This document shows positions 44,891 through 56,762 of a DNA stretch of 64,000 nucleotides, piece after piece. Every line of letters begins with the position of its first letter. The first letter of the stretch is position 1. The stretch comes from Budorcas taxicolor (Eukaryota > Chordata > Mammalia > Artiodactyla > Bovidae): assembly GCF_023091745.1 (NCBI RefSeq), contig NC_068915.1, forward strand, positions 35,518,001 through 35,582,000, given 5' to 3'. Under the pieces are notes generated by a model. That model saw only the letters and a list, made by a program, of their open reading frames with translations. It searched no databases and was not told where the DNA came from. The translations under genes and the position numbers were made by a program.

Positions 44891-46397
44891 AAAAATCATG
44901 AAGGAAAATTAAGCGGGCATAATACTAAAATAATTTAGAAATGATCATAAGAGTTTTGTTACCAAAATAGGAATTTAAAATCCGCTATTACTTCTAAAAT
45001 GTAGTCCTTTGAATGATGTGGAAATCCCTTTTCATTTTGTAGATAGACTGTTATTTGATGAATTGTGAAAAGCAGAATGAATTATAACAATTTTAAAATC
45101 TAAGTTAATGCTATTGAGAAAGAAACAGAAAGAGTATGATGCACTATACCAAAAGTCTTTCTAATGGACCTAATGTTATCTACCTATTCATATATTCATG
45201 GAAGCAGAATTGGGTTATGAGATATGATTAAAAAGCAAAAAATGCTAAGGAAAAAATGTTTTATTCAATGGAAACAAAACAGATGTTATCAGCCAGCAAA
45301 TGTGACATGTTTGGAACATCAAGCCATATTTATTATATTTAAAATTTTAGGAGAGATTAAAGTTGGTGCTAGATCTTGACTTTTAATTTAAGACATAGCT
45401 ATGATGTGTAACAATTATTTCATATTTGAAGGGAAAAAAAAGCTTTAATTCAGCTTTACAGTTATACCAGGAGGTGGAAGATACTTTGTAATTCTAAACT
45501 TTATCAATTATATCAATATGTTAAAAGAAAATGCTTCATTCTATTGTCATTTGGGAAGAAAAAGCAGAAATTTTACATAGTGTTAAAAGAATTGAATATC
45601 GAAGTATGAAACAGGTAAAGTGTTTTTATTCATTTCTGTACCTTTTAGAAATCAAATTCATATTTTACTTTTTGTAAAAAATAAACTGAAGACTCAGTCT
45701 AAGGAAAGTCGAAGACTTAGATTTTAAATGATTCATTATTCTGGAAGTATAATATTTTGTTTAAAGAGTCTATACTTTGTCTTCTACCAAATCTAGATTT
45801 AGAAAACCAAGAAACCACGAAAACGTACCCACTTGGACTTTAAGGTGGAGGAAACCAATTAAGTGGATGAGTAATATCACACTTTCTTTCCTCAATATCT
45901 TTTAATTTTTAATGCAGAAACAAAAATTGGATGGCTTTAGTCTTGGGATCTCACAAGTGTTAGTATTTCACTCTCCTTATCTTGACAGCAACTTGAAATA
46001 GAATCTCAGTAGTCGAAGCAAAATTGGGCCCTGAGATTTGGTTAAAAATTATTTGGCTGAGAGCCTGTTGCTGAGGGAAGATGAAACAAACTGAGCATAT
46101 TTTTGGAGCCAAATGCCAAATTGTCTGTGCTTAGTATCACAGCTCCAGGCTTACCCTTCAACATGATTCTAGAGCCAACGCCATAGCTGTTCTGGTCTGG
46201 CCACAGAGTTCTATTACTATTCACCAGTGATAGAAAGTGAGAAGCAGCATCGTGACTCTCCATGGCCCCTCTTGTTTTTCAGATTAAGGGTCCTTTGCTT
46301 TTTTTGGTCTTATACCATTCTATTTTTTTTTCATTTTTTTTACATGTCTTAATTTTAAGGAGATTACTTTATTGAGACATGTTGCCTTTCTTGTGAC
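44891..46397. other. AT-rich single-copy stretch
   Basis: No gene or clear repeat recognised. The block at 46030-46270 is less AT-rich but shows no domain or paired splice sites. Confidence 0.4.
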
Positions 46398-46406
46398 CTT
46401 TAAGTT

Positions 46407-47226
46407 TTTGTTGTTCAGCCATTCAGTTGTGGCTGACTCTTTATGACCCCATGGACTGCAGCATGCCGGCTTCCCTGACCTTCACAATCTCCTGGAGTTT
46501 GCCCAGACTCATGTCCATTGAGTCCATGATACCATCCAACCATCTCATCTTGTGTTTCCCCCTTCTCCTCCTGCCCTCAATCTTTCTCAGCATCAGGGTC
46601 TTTTCCAGTGAGTCAGCTCTTCACATCAGGTGGCCAAAGTTTTGGAGCTTCAGCACCAGTCCTTCCAATGAATAGTCAGGGTAGATTTCTTTTAAGATTG
46701 ACTGGTTTGATCTCCTTGCTGTCCAAGGGACTCTCAAGAGTCTTCTCCAACACGACAGTTTGAAATCATCAATTCTTTGGCACTCAGCCTTCTTTATGGT
46801 CCAGCTCTCCCATCATACATGGTTACTGGAAAAACCATACCTTTGGGTATAGGGGCCTTTGTTGGCAAAGTAATGTCTTTGCTTTTCAATATGCTCCCTA
46901 CGTTTGTCATAGCTTTCCTTCCAAGGAGCAAGCATCTTTTAATTTCATGGCTGCAGTCACTGTCCACAGTGATTTTGGAGCCCAAGAAAATAAGTCTGTT
47001 GCTGTTCCTATTGTTTTCCTATCTATTTGCCATGAAGTGATGGGACTGGATGCCATTATCTTCATTTTTTTGAATGTTGAGTTTCAAGCCAGCTTTTTCA
47101 CTCTCCTCTTTCACCTTCATCAAAAGGATCTTTAGTTCTCTTTGCTTTCTGCCATTAGGGTGGTGTCATCTGCATATCTGAAGTTATTGATATTTCTCTT
47201 GATTCCAGCTTGTGTGTCATCCAAAA
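46407..47226 (-). mobile_element. BovB LINE 3' part, (CAA)-tail type
   Basis: Reverse BovB from TTTTGTTGTTCAGCC to the RT palm region ('ggtggtgtcatctgcatatc' near 47159, complement of the YADD box). Possible TSD CTTTAAGTT (46398-46406) and CTTCAAGTT (47227-47235). The right copy lies in the Tigger transposon. Confidence 0.9.
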
Positions 47227-47339
47227 CTTCAAGTTGCGAACTTTCAAAATTTCAAACGTGCCCAGAGAAGGGAGGAATAGAGACCAGAGGAGAAAGAAGT
47301 AACTGAAGAGCCTAAGAGATTCATACTGCAGAAAATGGC

Positions 47340-47875
47340 AAGGGGATTTTCTTTATTTGAGGAAGCACTATTAGTTTTTGAGGCATAAGACCCGAACATA
47401 GAATGGTGCAGAAAGGTTGCATCAGCTGTTCAGAGTGCAATCCAGTGCTACCGTGTCATCTTTGACGGAAAAAAAAAGAGCTACCACCCTGACATTGGGG
47501 CTTCCCTGGAGGCTTAGTGGTAAAGGAATCTACCTGCCAATGCAGGAGACTTGGGTTTGATTTCTTGGTCAGGAAGAGCCCCTGGAGAAGGAAATGGTAA
47601 CCCATTCCAGTATTCTTGCCTGGGAAATCCCACAGGAAGGAAGCTTGGCCGGCTGCAGTCCATAGGGTCACAAAGTGTCAGACACAGCTTAGTACTAATT
47701 AAGCATGCATGCACCCAGACATTACTGGATCATTTTCTCGAAAGGGTAGATATAATTGAGTCCAACAAGGAACCAGAACATGCACCATCAGTGTCACATG
47801 TGGGTGAAACTGCAGCTTGTCCTTCATCTCCTATTGATGATGATCCTTCAGCTCTACATCCCCCCTCTCCTCCCC
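47340..47875 (+). pseudogene. Tigger transposase C-terminal remnant
   Basis: Translating forward gives FSLFEEALLVFEA, a stop, then DPNIEW, a QSAIQCYRVIFDGKKK block, and, after the SINE, DHFLERVDIIESNKEPEH. These follow the C-terminal end of Tigger/pogo transposases, where a helix is followed by a coiled tail. The DDE catalytic core is absent (5' truncation or BovB junction). Stops and the SINE insertion make it non-functional. Family role: cut-and-paste transposition at TA sites. Confidence 0.75.
47497..47712 (+). mobile_element. Bov-tA SINE inside Tigger
   Basis: Forward copy with tRNA head 'ggggcttccctggaggctta'. TSD ACCCTGACATT (47486-47496) and ACCCAGACATT (47713-47723), one mismatch. 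Confidence 0.94.
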
Positions 47876-48178
47876 TCCTCCAATCATTTTCTCTTCTTGC
47901 TTGTTCACATGATGCCAGCCCCTGTATACCAGCTATTATACTATTGTACTTTTCAAGGTACTGTGCTGTAATATTAAAAACATTTCCTTAATTTTTTATG
48001 AATGTTTTTTATGGATTATTTGTGTGAAAAGTTTATAAACCTGTTATAATATAGTACTATATAGCTGACTGTGTTAGTTGGGTGCCTAGGCTCTTTACAG
48101 ACAAGTTGAAATTACAGACATGCTTGTTCATATGTAGAGGACTTACTGTAAGTATATATTTTAAACATTACAATTTTC

Positions 48179-48196
48179 TATTTTTTTTTTTTTTTA
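48179..48196 (+). repeat. Poly(T) tract
   Basis: An uninterrupted T run with no attached retroelement body recognised on either side. Confidence 0.85.
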
Positions 48197-48324
48197 GTGA
48201 TGTCAAATGAATGTAAGGAAAAGGGACCTTAAAACATTCTTTCCCTACACTGCCCTACTTTGGCATCTGCAGTAAAAAATTTTTTCATTGTCGACTCTCT
48301 ATATGATGAAAGTAGCTTTACATA

Positions 48325-48588
48325 GGGAGAAGGAAATGGCAACCCACTCCAGTATTCTTGCCTGGAGAATCCCTGGATAGACGAGCCTGGAGGGCTGCTG
48401 TCGATAGGGTCACACAGAATCGGACACGACTGAAGAGACTTAGCATGCATGCACGCATTGGAGAAGGAAATGGCAACCCACTCCAGCATTCTTGCCTGGA
48501 GAATCCCAGGGACAGAGGACCCTGGTGGGCTGCCGTCTATGGGGTCACACAGAGTCGGACACAACTGAAGCGACTTAGCAGCAGCAGC
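48325..48588 (+). mobile_element. BOV-A2 SINE
   Basis: Forward dimer. The linker contains 'gcatgcatgcacgcattgg' instead of the usual CTTTCACTTTT stretch. TSD AGCTTTACATA (48314-48324) and AGCTTTACCTA (48589-48599), one mismatch. Confidence 0.94.
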
Positions 48589-48774
48589 AGCTTTACCTAA
48601 AGCAACTCTGTTACTCTATGCAGATAAACATAAATCTTGAATCTTGAAGATATGCTGATTTTAGGGTATATTCCTGTGAGTGGAAGCAATCATTTTACTT
48701 AATGGTCATTCTTTACCCCACTGATTGCTGTGACAGGTCTGACGTAGATCAAGTTCCCACTACGCATGGCTCTT

Positions 48775-49190
48775 TTTTCTGAGCTTTCCATTTAATTCCA
48801 TCACTTTTGGTTTACTTATCTCTATGTCTATACCATAGTGTTTTAATAATTATAGATTTTTCTTAAAGCCTTCATTTTTAGTAAGGTTCTTCCTCCACCT
48901 TTTTTTTTAGAAATATGTTCACCTTTGCTTTTTTTTTTTTTTTTTTAAATTAATAGACTTTCTTTTTGAGCACTTTTAGGGAATGGACAGAAGGTTCTTA
49001 TCCACTGAACTAGTTAAGACGTCCACTGGAATATTGACTTGTAGAGTGGTGAGAGCAGGCATCCTGATTTGAAAGGAAATCCTTTTATTGTCAACCTAGT
49101 AAATATGATGTGTGCTTAATTGTTTTTATGTATTCCTTTTACCTGGTGAATGTTTGGCCCGTTTCCTAATTTGCTAGGGGACTTAATATG
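48775..49190 (-). mobile_element. Old L1 ORF2 fragments
   Basis: Reverse L1 blocks at about 48790-48935 ('ctctatgtctataccatagt') and 49035-49190 ('ggtgagagcaggcatcctga'). They are separated by a T18 tract and a stretch that may be an old L1 3' end inserted between them. It is diverged. Confidence 0.6.
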
Positions 49191-49428
49191 AATATAAATG
49201 TGAATTTTAATGAATTGTTTTGCAGCTGAAGAAAATAATCATTTTGGTTTTGTTGCCTACAGACCTCATGCAACTCAAGAATAAACCTCAAGTCTGAAAA
49301 ATAAAAAGAGAAGTTTCTATGCCTCTGAGTATAGATTCTTGATGTTTACAATTGGTTAAGAAAGAGCAGATTTGAAAACAGAGAACCATATAATATATGC
49401 ATAATACCTATATATAGAACAAGATAAG

Positions 49429-50927
49429 GGTTGTGGTGGTGGTGGTTGTTCAGTCGCTCAGTTGTGTCCAACTCTTCACGACCCCATGGACTGCAGCACA
49501 CCAGGCTTCCCTGTACTTCACTGTCTGCTAGAGCTTGCTCAAACTCATGGCCATTGAGTCAATGATACCATCCAACCATCTCATCCTCTGTTGTCCCTTC
49601 TCCTCCTGCCTTCAATCTTTCCCAGCATCAGGGTCTTTTCTAATGAACCAGCTCTTCACATCAGATGGCCAAAGTATTGGAGCTTCAGCCTCAGTCCTTG
49701 TAATGAATATTCAGTACTGATCTCCTTTAAGATTGACTGGTTGGATCTCCTTGCAGTCCAAGGGACTCTCAAGAGTCTTCTCCAACATCACAGTTCAAAA
49801 GCATCAACTCTTTGGTGCTCAACCTTCTTTATGGTCCAACTGTCCCATCTGTACATGACTACTGGAAAAACCATAGCTTTGGCTATGTGGACCTTTGTCA
49901 GCAAAGTAATGTCTCTGCTTTTTAATATTCTGTCTAGGTTTGTTATAGCTTTTCTTCCAAGGAACAAGCATCTTTTAATTTAATGGGTGCAGCCACTGTC
50001 TGCAGTGATTTTGGAGCCCAAGAAAATGAAGTCTGTCACTGTTTCCATTGTTTCTCCATCTATTCACCACGAAGTGATGGGACCAGATGCCATGATCTTC
50101 GTTTTCTGAATGTTGAGTTTTAAGCCAGCTTTTTTACTCTTCCCTTTCACCTTCATCAAGAGGCTCTTTAGTTCCTCTTTGCTTTCTGCCATTAGGGTCA
50201 TGTCATCTGCATATCTGAGGTTATTGATATTTCTCCCAGAAATTTGATTCTGGTTTGTGCTTCATCCAGCCAGGCATTTTGCATGATGTACTCTGCATAT
50301 AAGTTAAACAAGCAGGGTGACAATTTGCAGTCTTGATGTACTCTTTTCCTAATTTGGAACCAGTCCATTTTTCCATGTTCAGTTCTAACTGTTATTTCTT
50401 CACCTGCATACAGGTTTCTCATGAGGCCAGTAAGGTAGTCTGGTATTCCCATCTCTTTAAGAATTTCCCACAGTTTGTTGTGATCCACACAGTCAAAGGC
50501 TTTAGTGTAAGCAGTGAAGCAAAAGTAGATGATTTTTCTGGAATTATCTTGCCTTTTTCTATGATCCATCAGATGTTGGCAATTTGACTCTGGTTCCCCT
50601 GCCTTTTCTGAACCCAGCTTGAACATCTGGAAGTTTTCGATTCAAGTACGGTTGAAGTCATGCTTGGAGGATTTTGAGCATTACTTTGCTAGTGTGTGAG
50701 ATGAGTGCAACTGTGCAATAGTTTGAACATTGTGTGACACTGCCTTTCTTTGGGATTGGAATGAAAATTTAGCTTTTCCAATCCTGTGGCCATTGCTGCT
50801 TTTTTCCAAATTTGCTAGCATATTGATTTTAGCAGCAGTATCTTTTAGGATTTGAAATAGCTCTGCTGGAATTCCATCACCTCAACTAACTTCGTTTGTC
50901 ATGATGCTTCCTCAGGTCCATTTATGT
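49429..50927 (-). mobile_element. BovB LINE with very long flanking duplication
   Basis: Reverse BovB from a (TGG)n/TTGTTCAGTCGCTC start through the RT region to 'gtttgtcatgatgcttcctc'. It is flanked by 39-base direct repeats (49390-49428 and 50928-50966) with three mismatches. A broken RT frame remains: 50198-50626 contains FTAYTKAFDCVDHNK, with the normal Asp of the first catalytic motif replaced by Ala. Confidence 0.95.
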
Positions 50928-51027
50928 ATAATGTATACATAATACCTATATATAGAATAAGATAAGCATTAAGCATAATTTAACTTGTTTTTGTTTTTTT
51001 TTAACCAACTTATAGCTATACATTTAT

Positions 51028-51211
51028 GGGCTTCCCAGGTGACTCAGTGGGTAAAGAATCCACATGCAATGCAGGAGACATAGGTTTGATCCCTGGGTTG
51101 GAAAGATCCCCTGGAGGACAGCATAGCAACCCACTCCAGTATTCTTGCCTGGAGAATCCCGTGGACAGGGAGCCTGGCAGGACATGACTAAAGTGATAGT
51201 GCATGCACAGA
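51028..51211 (+). mobile_element. Bov-tA SINE with internal deletion
   Basis: Forward tRNA head and Bov-A unit. About 30 bases that normally read 'gctacagtccatggggtcgc…' are missing between 'gagcctggcag' and 'gacatgac'. TSD TATACATTTAT (51017-51027) and TATACATTCAT (51212-51222). Confidence 0.92.
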
Positions 51212-51222
51212 TATACATTCAT

Positions 51223-51674
51223 ATTCTAAATTTAGATAACTTTATAAAGCAATTGCTTCTCTATTTAAATATTAGATATATTTTCAGTAGACTGAGAAAC
51301 TTATAAGGTCTTTTTTGTAGTCAGCTATTTGTTTGTTTCTCAATTTCACTGCCCAATATTTTTGTTTAAATCTTTTAGCAAACATTAAAATGCTTGTGAA
51401 ATCAAATGAGAAAAATGTGGTTTCAGCCTAAGCTGAAAGAAAAAGATGCCAGTTATTCATAGAGGAGAAGAGTGTGATTCTGAAATTAAAACTACTTCTT
51501 TTGTTCTGTATTTTCAAATCTGCTCTTGCCTAATCAGTTGTAAGCCTATGGATAATTAATAGCCTTGTATAAAGAACCCTATGGATAATTAATACAGAAG
51601 CAATGATGACTTAAAGGAGGATAGCTACAAAGAATTAAATGAATTGCAATGAATTCTCATCACTTTTAAACATA
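51223..51674. other. Non-genic stretch
   Basis: No repeat or gene recognised. A block around 51545-51560 ('cctatggataattaatag') recurs at 51579-51594 as a short local repeat. Confidence 0.4.
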
Positions 51675-51887
51675 ACTCCCTGGTAGCTCAGATGGTAAAG
51701 TACATGCCTGCCTGCAATTTGGGAGACCCTGGTTCGATCCCTGGGTCAAGAAGATCCTCTGGAGAAGGAAATGGCAACCCACTCCAATTCTCTTGCCTGG
51801 AAAATTCTATGGATGGAGGAGCCTGGTAGGCTACAGTCCATGGGGTCGCAAGGAGTCGGACACGACTGAGCGACTTCACTTTCCACA
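51675..51887 (+). mobile_element. Bov-tA SINE, well preserved
   Basis: Forward copy with an intact RNA polymerase III B-box GGTTCGATCCC at 51731-51741 and a CpG-rich GTCGGACACGACTGAGCGAC 3' end, both signs of relative youth. The head contains a small CCTG duplication ('catgcctgcctgcaattt'). Confidence 0.93.
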
Positions 51888-52389
51888 CTCCTTGTTCTGT
51901 TCCTCAGATTTTGTGGGAGGAATATCCAGCAAGAAATTTAGTTCTGTGAATATTTCAAACGTCAAGATTCTTACTCACAGAGGTGACAGCTGTTTAAGAT
52001 TTCACCTCTTGGTCTGTGCTCACGTATCTGACACTGAAGGTATTCTTAGTTCAGCAGGTCCTTCCCTCCACATGCTCATCTGAGGCTCAAAGAGATTCTA
52101 GGAGGCAGGTAATTTGTGATTGGGAGCAGTGTTCCTTTCATATAAGGATTAACTATATCACCACATTTGGATGAGAAAAACCCTCAATATCTTTTAAGAC
52201 TAAGGGGATCACAGGACTTCCAAAATCATAAATTTGTCATCTACCAATGGCTAGGCACTTTATACTCAAACATGTAGTGAGAATTCCCAATGAAATCCCT
52301 TACTTCTCCAAATAATTTTATTCTTTGGATACCCATCTATTGCTGCAGACAATGACTATGTTGTAAGACTGTCTTGTGCATGTGTTTGC
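51888..52389. other. Single-copy stretch
   Basis: No repeat or gene recognised. Confidence 0.4.
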
Positions 52390-52510
52390 TCTACTGACTT
52401 TGAGATCCTGAAGGCCAGGGATACCATCTTATTCTTCCTGGAATTTCCAACCCTTTGTGCTGTGTTGGTAACAGAGCAGATGCTTGCTGAAGAGTTGAGT
52501 AAAAATATGT
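52390..52510 (+). mobile_element. L2 LINE 3' end
   Basis: 'gagatcctgaaggccaggga' and 'gcagatgcttgctgaagagt' fit the forward L2 3' end. It is diverged. Confidence 0.5.
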
Positions 52511-52884
52511 ACAAGGAACAGAATTAGCTTTGTTGGGAGCAATTTAACACAATATCAGTATATAGTAGCTTTCAAGAGTAAATCTTCAGAGTGACCAAGA
52601 ATATCTCTTTTTGTCTTGATTAATTGGTCTTAGACTTATGCCACTGAACCAAACATACAGCATAATACTAATTCTATATGTTCTTGAGTCTAATAACATA
52701 TACTATGAACTTAATAATAATACTGTAAGAGTTTAAGGAGACAGACAGGGGACTGTAATGCTAATTTTAAAAATGTATTCCAATATCAGTAGTCAACAGA
52801 AAAAATATAGATAACTATATGTCATTGAACCAGAGGAATACCATATTTTAAGCTGCTCAGTTTGCTATGACTCGGTGGCAAATC

Positions 52885-53095
52885 ATTATTATCATTGACT
52901 TATTGAGCATTTAATATATACCAGCCACTGAATTATGGCCTTTACATGTATTCTTTCATTTAATCTTCAAAGTAGCCTAGGATGTAGGCATTTTGAGAAG
53001 TTAAAAACACTTGCATTTGCTCAGACCTAGTGTTTAGAATTCAGACATGTCCAGCTCAGAGCCCATGATTTTATAACTGTTTTACTCCCTCCATT
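52885..53095 (-). mobile_element. MIR SINE
   Basis: 'ttattgagcatttaatatat', 'tttacatgtattctttcatt' and 'gaagttaaaaacacttgc' fit reverse MIR. Confidence 0.65.
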
Positions 53096-53660
53096 AGCTC
53101 CCAAATTTACTTACAATCCACACATTAAAAAGGAAAGTCATAAGCTTAGTGTTACCCATATATCTACCTACTAAGCTTTATTTTCAAATAGTGGTTGTAT
53201 CTTATAGATTAACCAGTATGGTGGTGTTTCATATTTTTATTTTATATAACAAAGTCTTATTTATAGATGTAGACGTGCATGATTACAGATAGATGTATTT
53301 CCTGTGCTTTTTCACAGTGGTGCAATGCAATGAGAAAAATAAATGAATCAATTTGCAGATACCCATAGGCCTGTGGTGTCTAAATAGAAATAAATTCTCC
53401 TAAAAGAGAGGGAGAAAGCATGTGAAGTATCCCTGTGAACAAAGGCCACTCAGTCAAAGATTACAAAAAACAATAACCAAAACATACATTTTTCATGCAA
53501 AGTTCATAAAGACCACTTTGTTTAAACAAACTATGTTTTTTATACTTAAAATATTTCTGTTGAATGTAAGATTTTTTCTTCTGAGATTTTTTTCTGCCTG
53601 ATTTAAGTTAATAGAATATGGCATACTTTTAATTTGCCCTGACTTCTTCGGAGGCTTACA
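53096..53660. other. AT-rich stretch
   Basis: No repeat or gene recognised. Confidence 0.4.
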
Positions 53661-53664
53661 GTAG

Positions 53665-53870
53665 AAATGTTAAGACCGTGGTCTCTGAGTTGCATTACTG
53701 GTGTTAAGAGTTCTGCTTTCCCATTTACAGACCCTGCCATCTTGGGCAAGTCAGTTTGCTTCTCTCCCAAATCTCCCAAGGACAGAACAATAGGAATATT
53801 CCATATAAACAAGCTATAACATGAAGTGTTTAGAAAAGTGCCTGGCAGGTAGTGAGCACTCATTGAGGCT
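53665..53870 (+). mobile_element. MIR SINE
   Basis: 'ccatcttgggcaagtcagtt' (core 'ccttgggcaagt') and 'aagtgcctggcaggtagtga' are clear forward MIR blocks. Confidence 0.75.
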
Positions 53871-54435
53871 GGATTTTCTCAACTCTCTGGAGATAAAGAG
53901 TTGAATTATCAGCATTATGTCCCTAAAACCCTCATAAGTGACAGAAATGGAAAACTTCCCAATCTGATTAGAGAGCATTTCTGGTCTTGGCAGATGCTTT
54001 CAGGACAGGACAGTTTCACTCCAGCTTCAGATGAGAGAGCATCTCTGAGTTTTTCGACCTCTGTGTTCAGGCTTCTTGCCTCCATCTTGAGATAAAGAAG
54101 CATGATAGAAAAGAGGTAGAGCCTTTGGCTGCAAAGAGTTTCTTGAAGGATATATTTATAGACACCCTCTAGCCCCAGCTTTTAGAGTCAGCGGATCCAG
54201 CCCTAGCTAAGTGAAAGCAATTTTCCCCTCTAAGCAGTCTAAATTCTTACCACTTGGAGAGAATTAAGTTCAAGGAATTCAGTGTGCCGTAAGTTTTTAT
54301 TACTGAGACCTGCACCTCTTGGGAATATTCAAAGTCAGCACCATAGTGAAAGCCACTACTTAGATGCAGCATCTTGCCAAATGAACTTATATGTCAATTG
54401 CATTAAAGTCCTAATTGCTGCCACCCTGACTGTCA
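53871..54435. other. Single-copy stretch
   Basis: No element recognised. Opposite frames at 53901-54103 overlap on both strands without a domain. Confidence 0.35.
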
Positions 54436-54439
54436 TTCT

Positions 54440-54560
54440 CAAGCTATTCATGAAGCACCTATTCTGTGCTCATCCCTGGCTTGATGTGCTTTTACTTACA
54501 TTGTCATCATCTGCTCTCCACAATCCCTAAACCATGAACTTAGGAAATGAGCCATTTTTT
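54440..54560 (-). mobile_element. MIR SINE
   Basis: 'catgaagcacctattctgtg' and 'gtgcttttacttacattgtc' fit the reverse MIR 3' half. Confidence 0.55.
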
Positions 54561-54689
54561 AATACAGCTATATTTTCACCCCAAATACATACATTATTCT
54601 AATAAAACTACTACCATAAATTTGGGGTGTACCATTTAAGAGATTTTTCTGTATGTGCACATGGAAAAATATACTTATGTATATAGACT

Positions 54690-54856
54690 TATGCTGAGTC
54701 TTCATTGCAGCATGCAGGCTCTTTCCAGCTGCAGCACGAGGCTTAGTTGCCCCACATATGTGAGATCGATCGTACTTGCCCCACCAGTAATCAAACTTGC
54801 TTCGCTTGTGTTGGAAGGCAGATTCTTAACCACTGGACCACCAGGGAAGCCCCTTA
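54690..54856 (-). mobile_element. CHR-type tRNA-Glu SINE
   Basis: Ends with 'ttaaccactggaccaccagg' and 'gaagcccc', the complement of the tRNA-like head; the body lacks Bov-A sequence. It is diverged and older than Bov-tA. Confidence 0.75.
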
Positions 54857-55990
54857 TTTTATCTCTTGATACTTTCTTGAGCTAGTTAAGCATTACCTTA
54901 CATGACTTTGGACTCCTAAGCTGTGCTGACCTATCTGGTATAAAGCATGGCTCTTTCACAAGCAGAGCTAAGAAAAAGTCATTTTAAGGACAGCTTTTCT
55001 GCTGAAGTAGTAGAGGTATAGAAGTATGACACCTGTTTTACTTTTGCAACTGGGCAAGTGTCTTGCAAGTCACATGATTTTAATTATATAATATTTGTGT
55101 GTGTATGTGTATAATTTATGGATCCCCTTAAGTTATAGAAGCATGACTATGATGATTAGTTATCTAAATTTGGTCAGCTTCCATGGTGTTCTGAATACTG
55201 CTTTGGTGCATAGAGGAGTTTTACCTCCAGATATAAGGAACCACTTAAATCCTGTTTTTGACCAGATTTTTGTTGTTTAAGAAAAACAAAAAGACATTAT
55301 TCAAAACAAGTGGGTCAGTGACTAAGATACATAAGCAAATATAGAGCCAAACTACCTGATCACTCACAGCCCCGCTGCCTCAGGCTTTATCATAATCTTT
55401 CCTGTTTCTATGACCCCGATCCATTGGGTCTGGGAAATTTGATTGCATGGGGAAGCAGCCATGGGCCGGGGTGGGAGGAGGTTGCTCAGTCTAGGCTGAG
55501 AGTGGTACTGAGAGCAGGGCAGAAAACAGACCACTTTTTTAATGCTGTGGTCATGATAGTCCTCAGTGTTTGAGATGAAGCAGCCAACCTCTCCCTCTTA
55601 CCCTCCATCCAGCCATTCACAGGGGCCTGGAAATGTCACTTTTCAAGTATTTTCTGATTCTCTCCCTCCTCCCAATTTATCAATATTAACGTAGTTGAGA
55701 GTCTTCTCTCCTCTCCCATTGTGACCTCAGTTATCGCTCTTCACAGTGCGATTCTGCACATCCCTCAGTGACATTCTACCCCATGCAAAATAAAGTTCAG
55801 ACTTTTTGTTAACACAGTCATGTACTCTAGGCCTACCTTTATTTTCTCAGCAGACTAACTTTTTTTTGTGATTGACTTCCAATGTCAGTGAAAACCTAGT
55901 GTCGTGAGTGTGTGATGAATATATTTGAAACTGAAGATCCCAAATGTAAAGACCATGCAAGGAGAGGTTTATAGTGATACACAGGAAGTT
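54857..55990. other. Single-copy stretch
   Basis: Contains a short TG-rich run near 55097-55110. A GC-richer block at about 55365-55520 has no recognisable content, and 55775-55855 weakly resembles an old LINE. Confidence 0.35.
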
Positions 55991-55994
55991 TTAC

Positions 55995-56215
55995 AATACA
56001 GTGATTGAAAGCTATGTTTTTATAGTCAGACCATTTTCCAACTATGAGATTTTGGGCAAGATGCCTTAATCTTTATGTGCATCAATTTATTTACATGTGA
56101 GATAAGGTTAAAAATACTTCTACTTCATAGGACTTAAGTGTTCGACTCAGTATACTTGCTGAGTGCCAGATAAGTTTATAGGATAGCAGTTCCAAAGTGA
56201 GTGGTGGTTATTATT
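55995..56215 (+). mobile_element. MIR SINE
   Basis: 'atgagattttgggcaagatg', 'tgtgagataaggttaaaaat' and 'tacttgctgagtgccagata' follow forward MIR through its core. Confidence 0.7.
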
Positions 56216-56550
56216 CTAAAGGGAAGTATATTTATATCCATGTTTAAAAACATTCTGATAGAGAGGTATCGCTATAAAATAGAGGTTAGAGAATGCTCTG
56301 GAAAGAATTGGCTATAGGATGATTGAAGGCAGTGATGAAAGAATAAAAGATGATGGTAAAGAGTAAGCCTTCAATCTGAGGAGGAATGTAGCCCTAGGAT
56401 TTTCAGGATCTGGGAGAAGGGAAAGACAGATAAAAAAGACTATTCATGGGGTTTGGCCTCTTTTGCCAAAATGCAAATTAGAAATTTGGGATTTAAAAGT
56501 TAGGGCAGTCACAAAGTTTGGTTTCCACAGAATTCTTATCCCTAAAAAGA
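56216..56550. other. Unassigned stretch
   Basis: No repeat or gene recognised. Confidence 0.35.
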
Positions 56551-56555
56551 ATCTG

Positions 56556-56762
56556 TTTTTGTTTAGTTGCTAAGTTGCGTCAGACTCTTTTGCAACCTCA
56601 TGAGCTGTAGCCCGCCATGCTCCTCTGTCTATGGGATTTTTCAGGCAAGAACACTGGAGTGGATTACCATTTCCTTCTCCAGGGGATTTTACCAACCTGG
56701 AGATCAAACCTACATCTCCTGTGCTGGCAGGCAGATTCTTTACCACTGAGACTCCAGGGAAG
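56556..56762 (-). mobile_element. Bov-tA SINE
   Basis: Reverse Bov-A unit and tRNA-head complement ('ttctttaccactgagactcc'). Flanking A-rich sequence hides any TSD. Confidence 0.92.

Larger units (their letters stand above)
47226..48150 (+). mobile_element. Tigger (pogo-like Tc1/mariner) DNA transposon
   Basis: The left part reads 'acttcaagttgcgaactttc', as just inside a Tigger terminal repeat. The right end reads 'catatgtagaggacttactg' followed by TA at 48149-48150, the expected terminal repeat and TA target. The left tip is missing or lost where BovB joins. A Bov-tA interrupts it at 47497-47712. Confidence 0.82.

Noticed and set aside
46030..46285. Possible exon with a splice acceptor-like CTTGTTTTTCAG at its right
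   Set aside because: No matching donor, no open frame of known domain, and such acceptor-like strings are common by chance in AT-rich DNA.
51675..51760. A tRNA gene at the head of Bov-tA copies
   Set aside because: A and B boxes are tRNA-Glu-derived, but the structure is degenerate and fused to Bov-A sequence, as in all Bov-tA SINEs.
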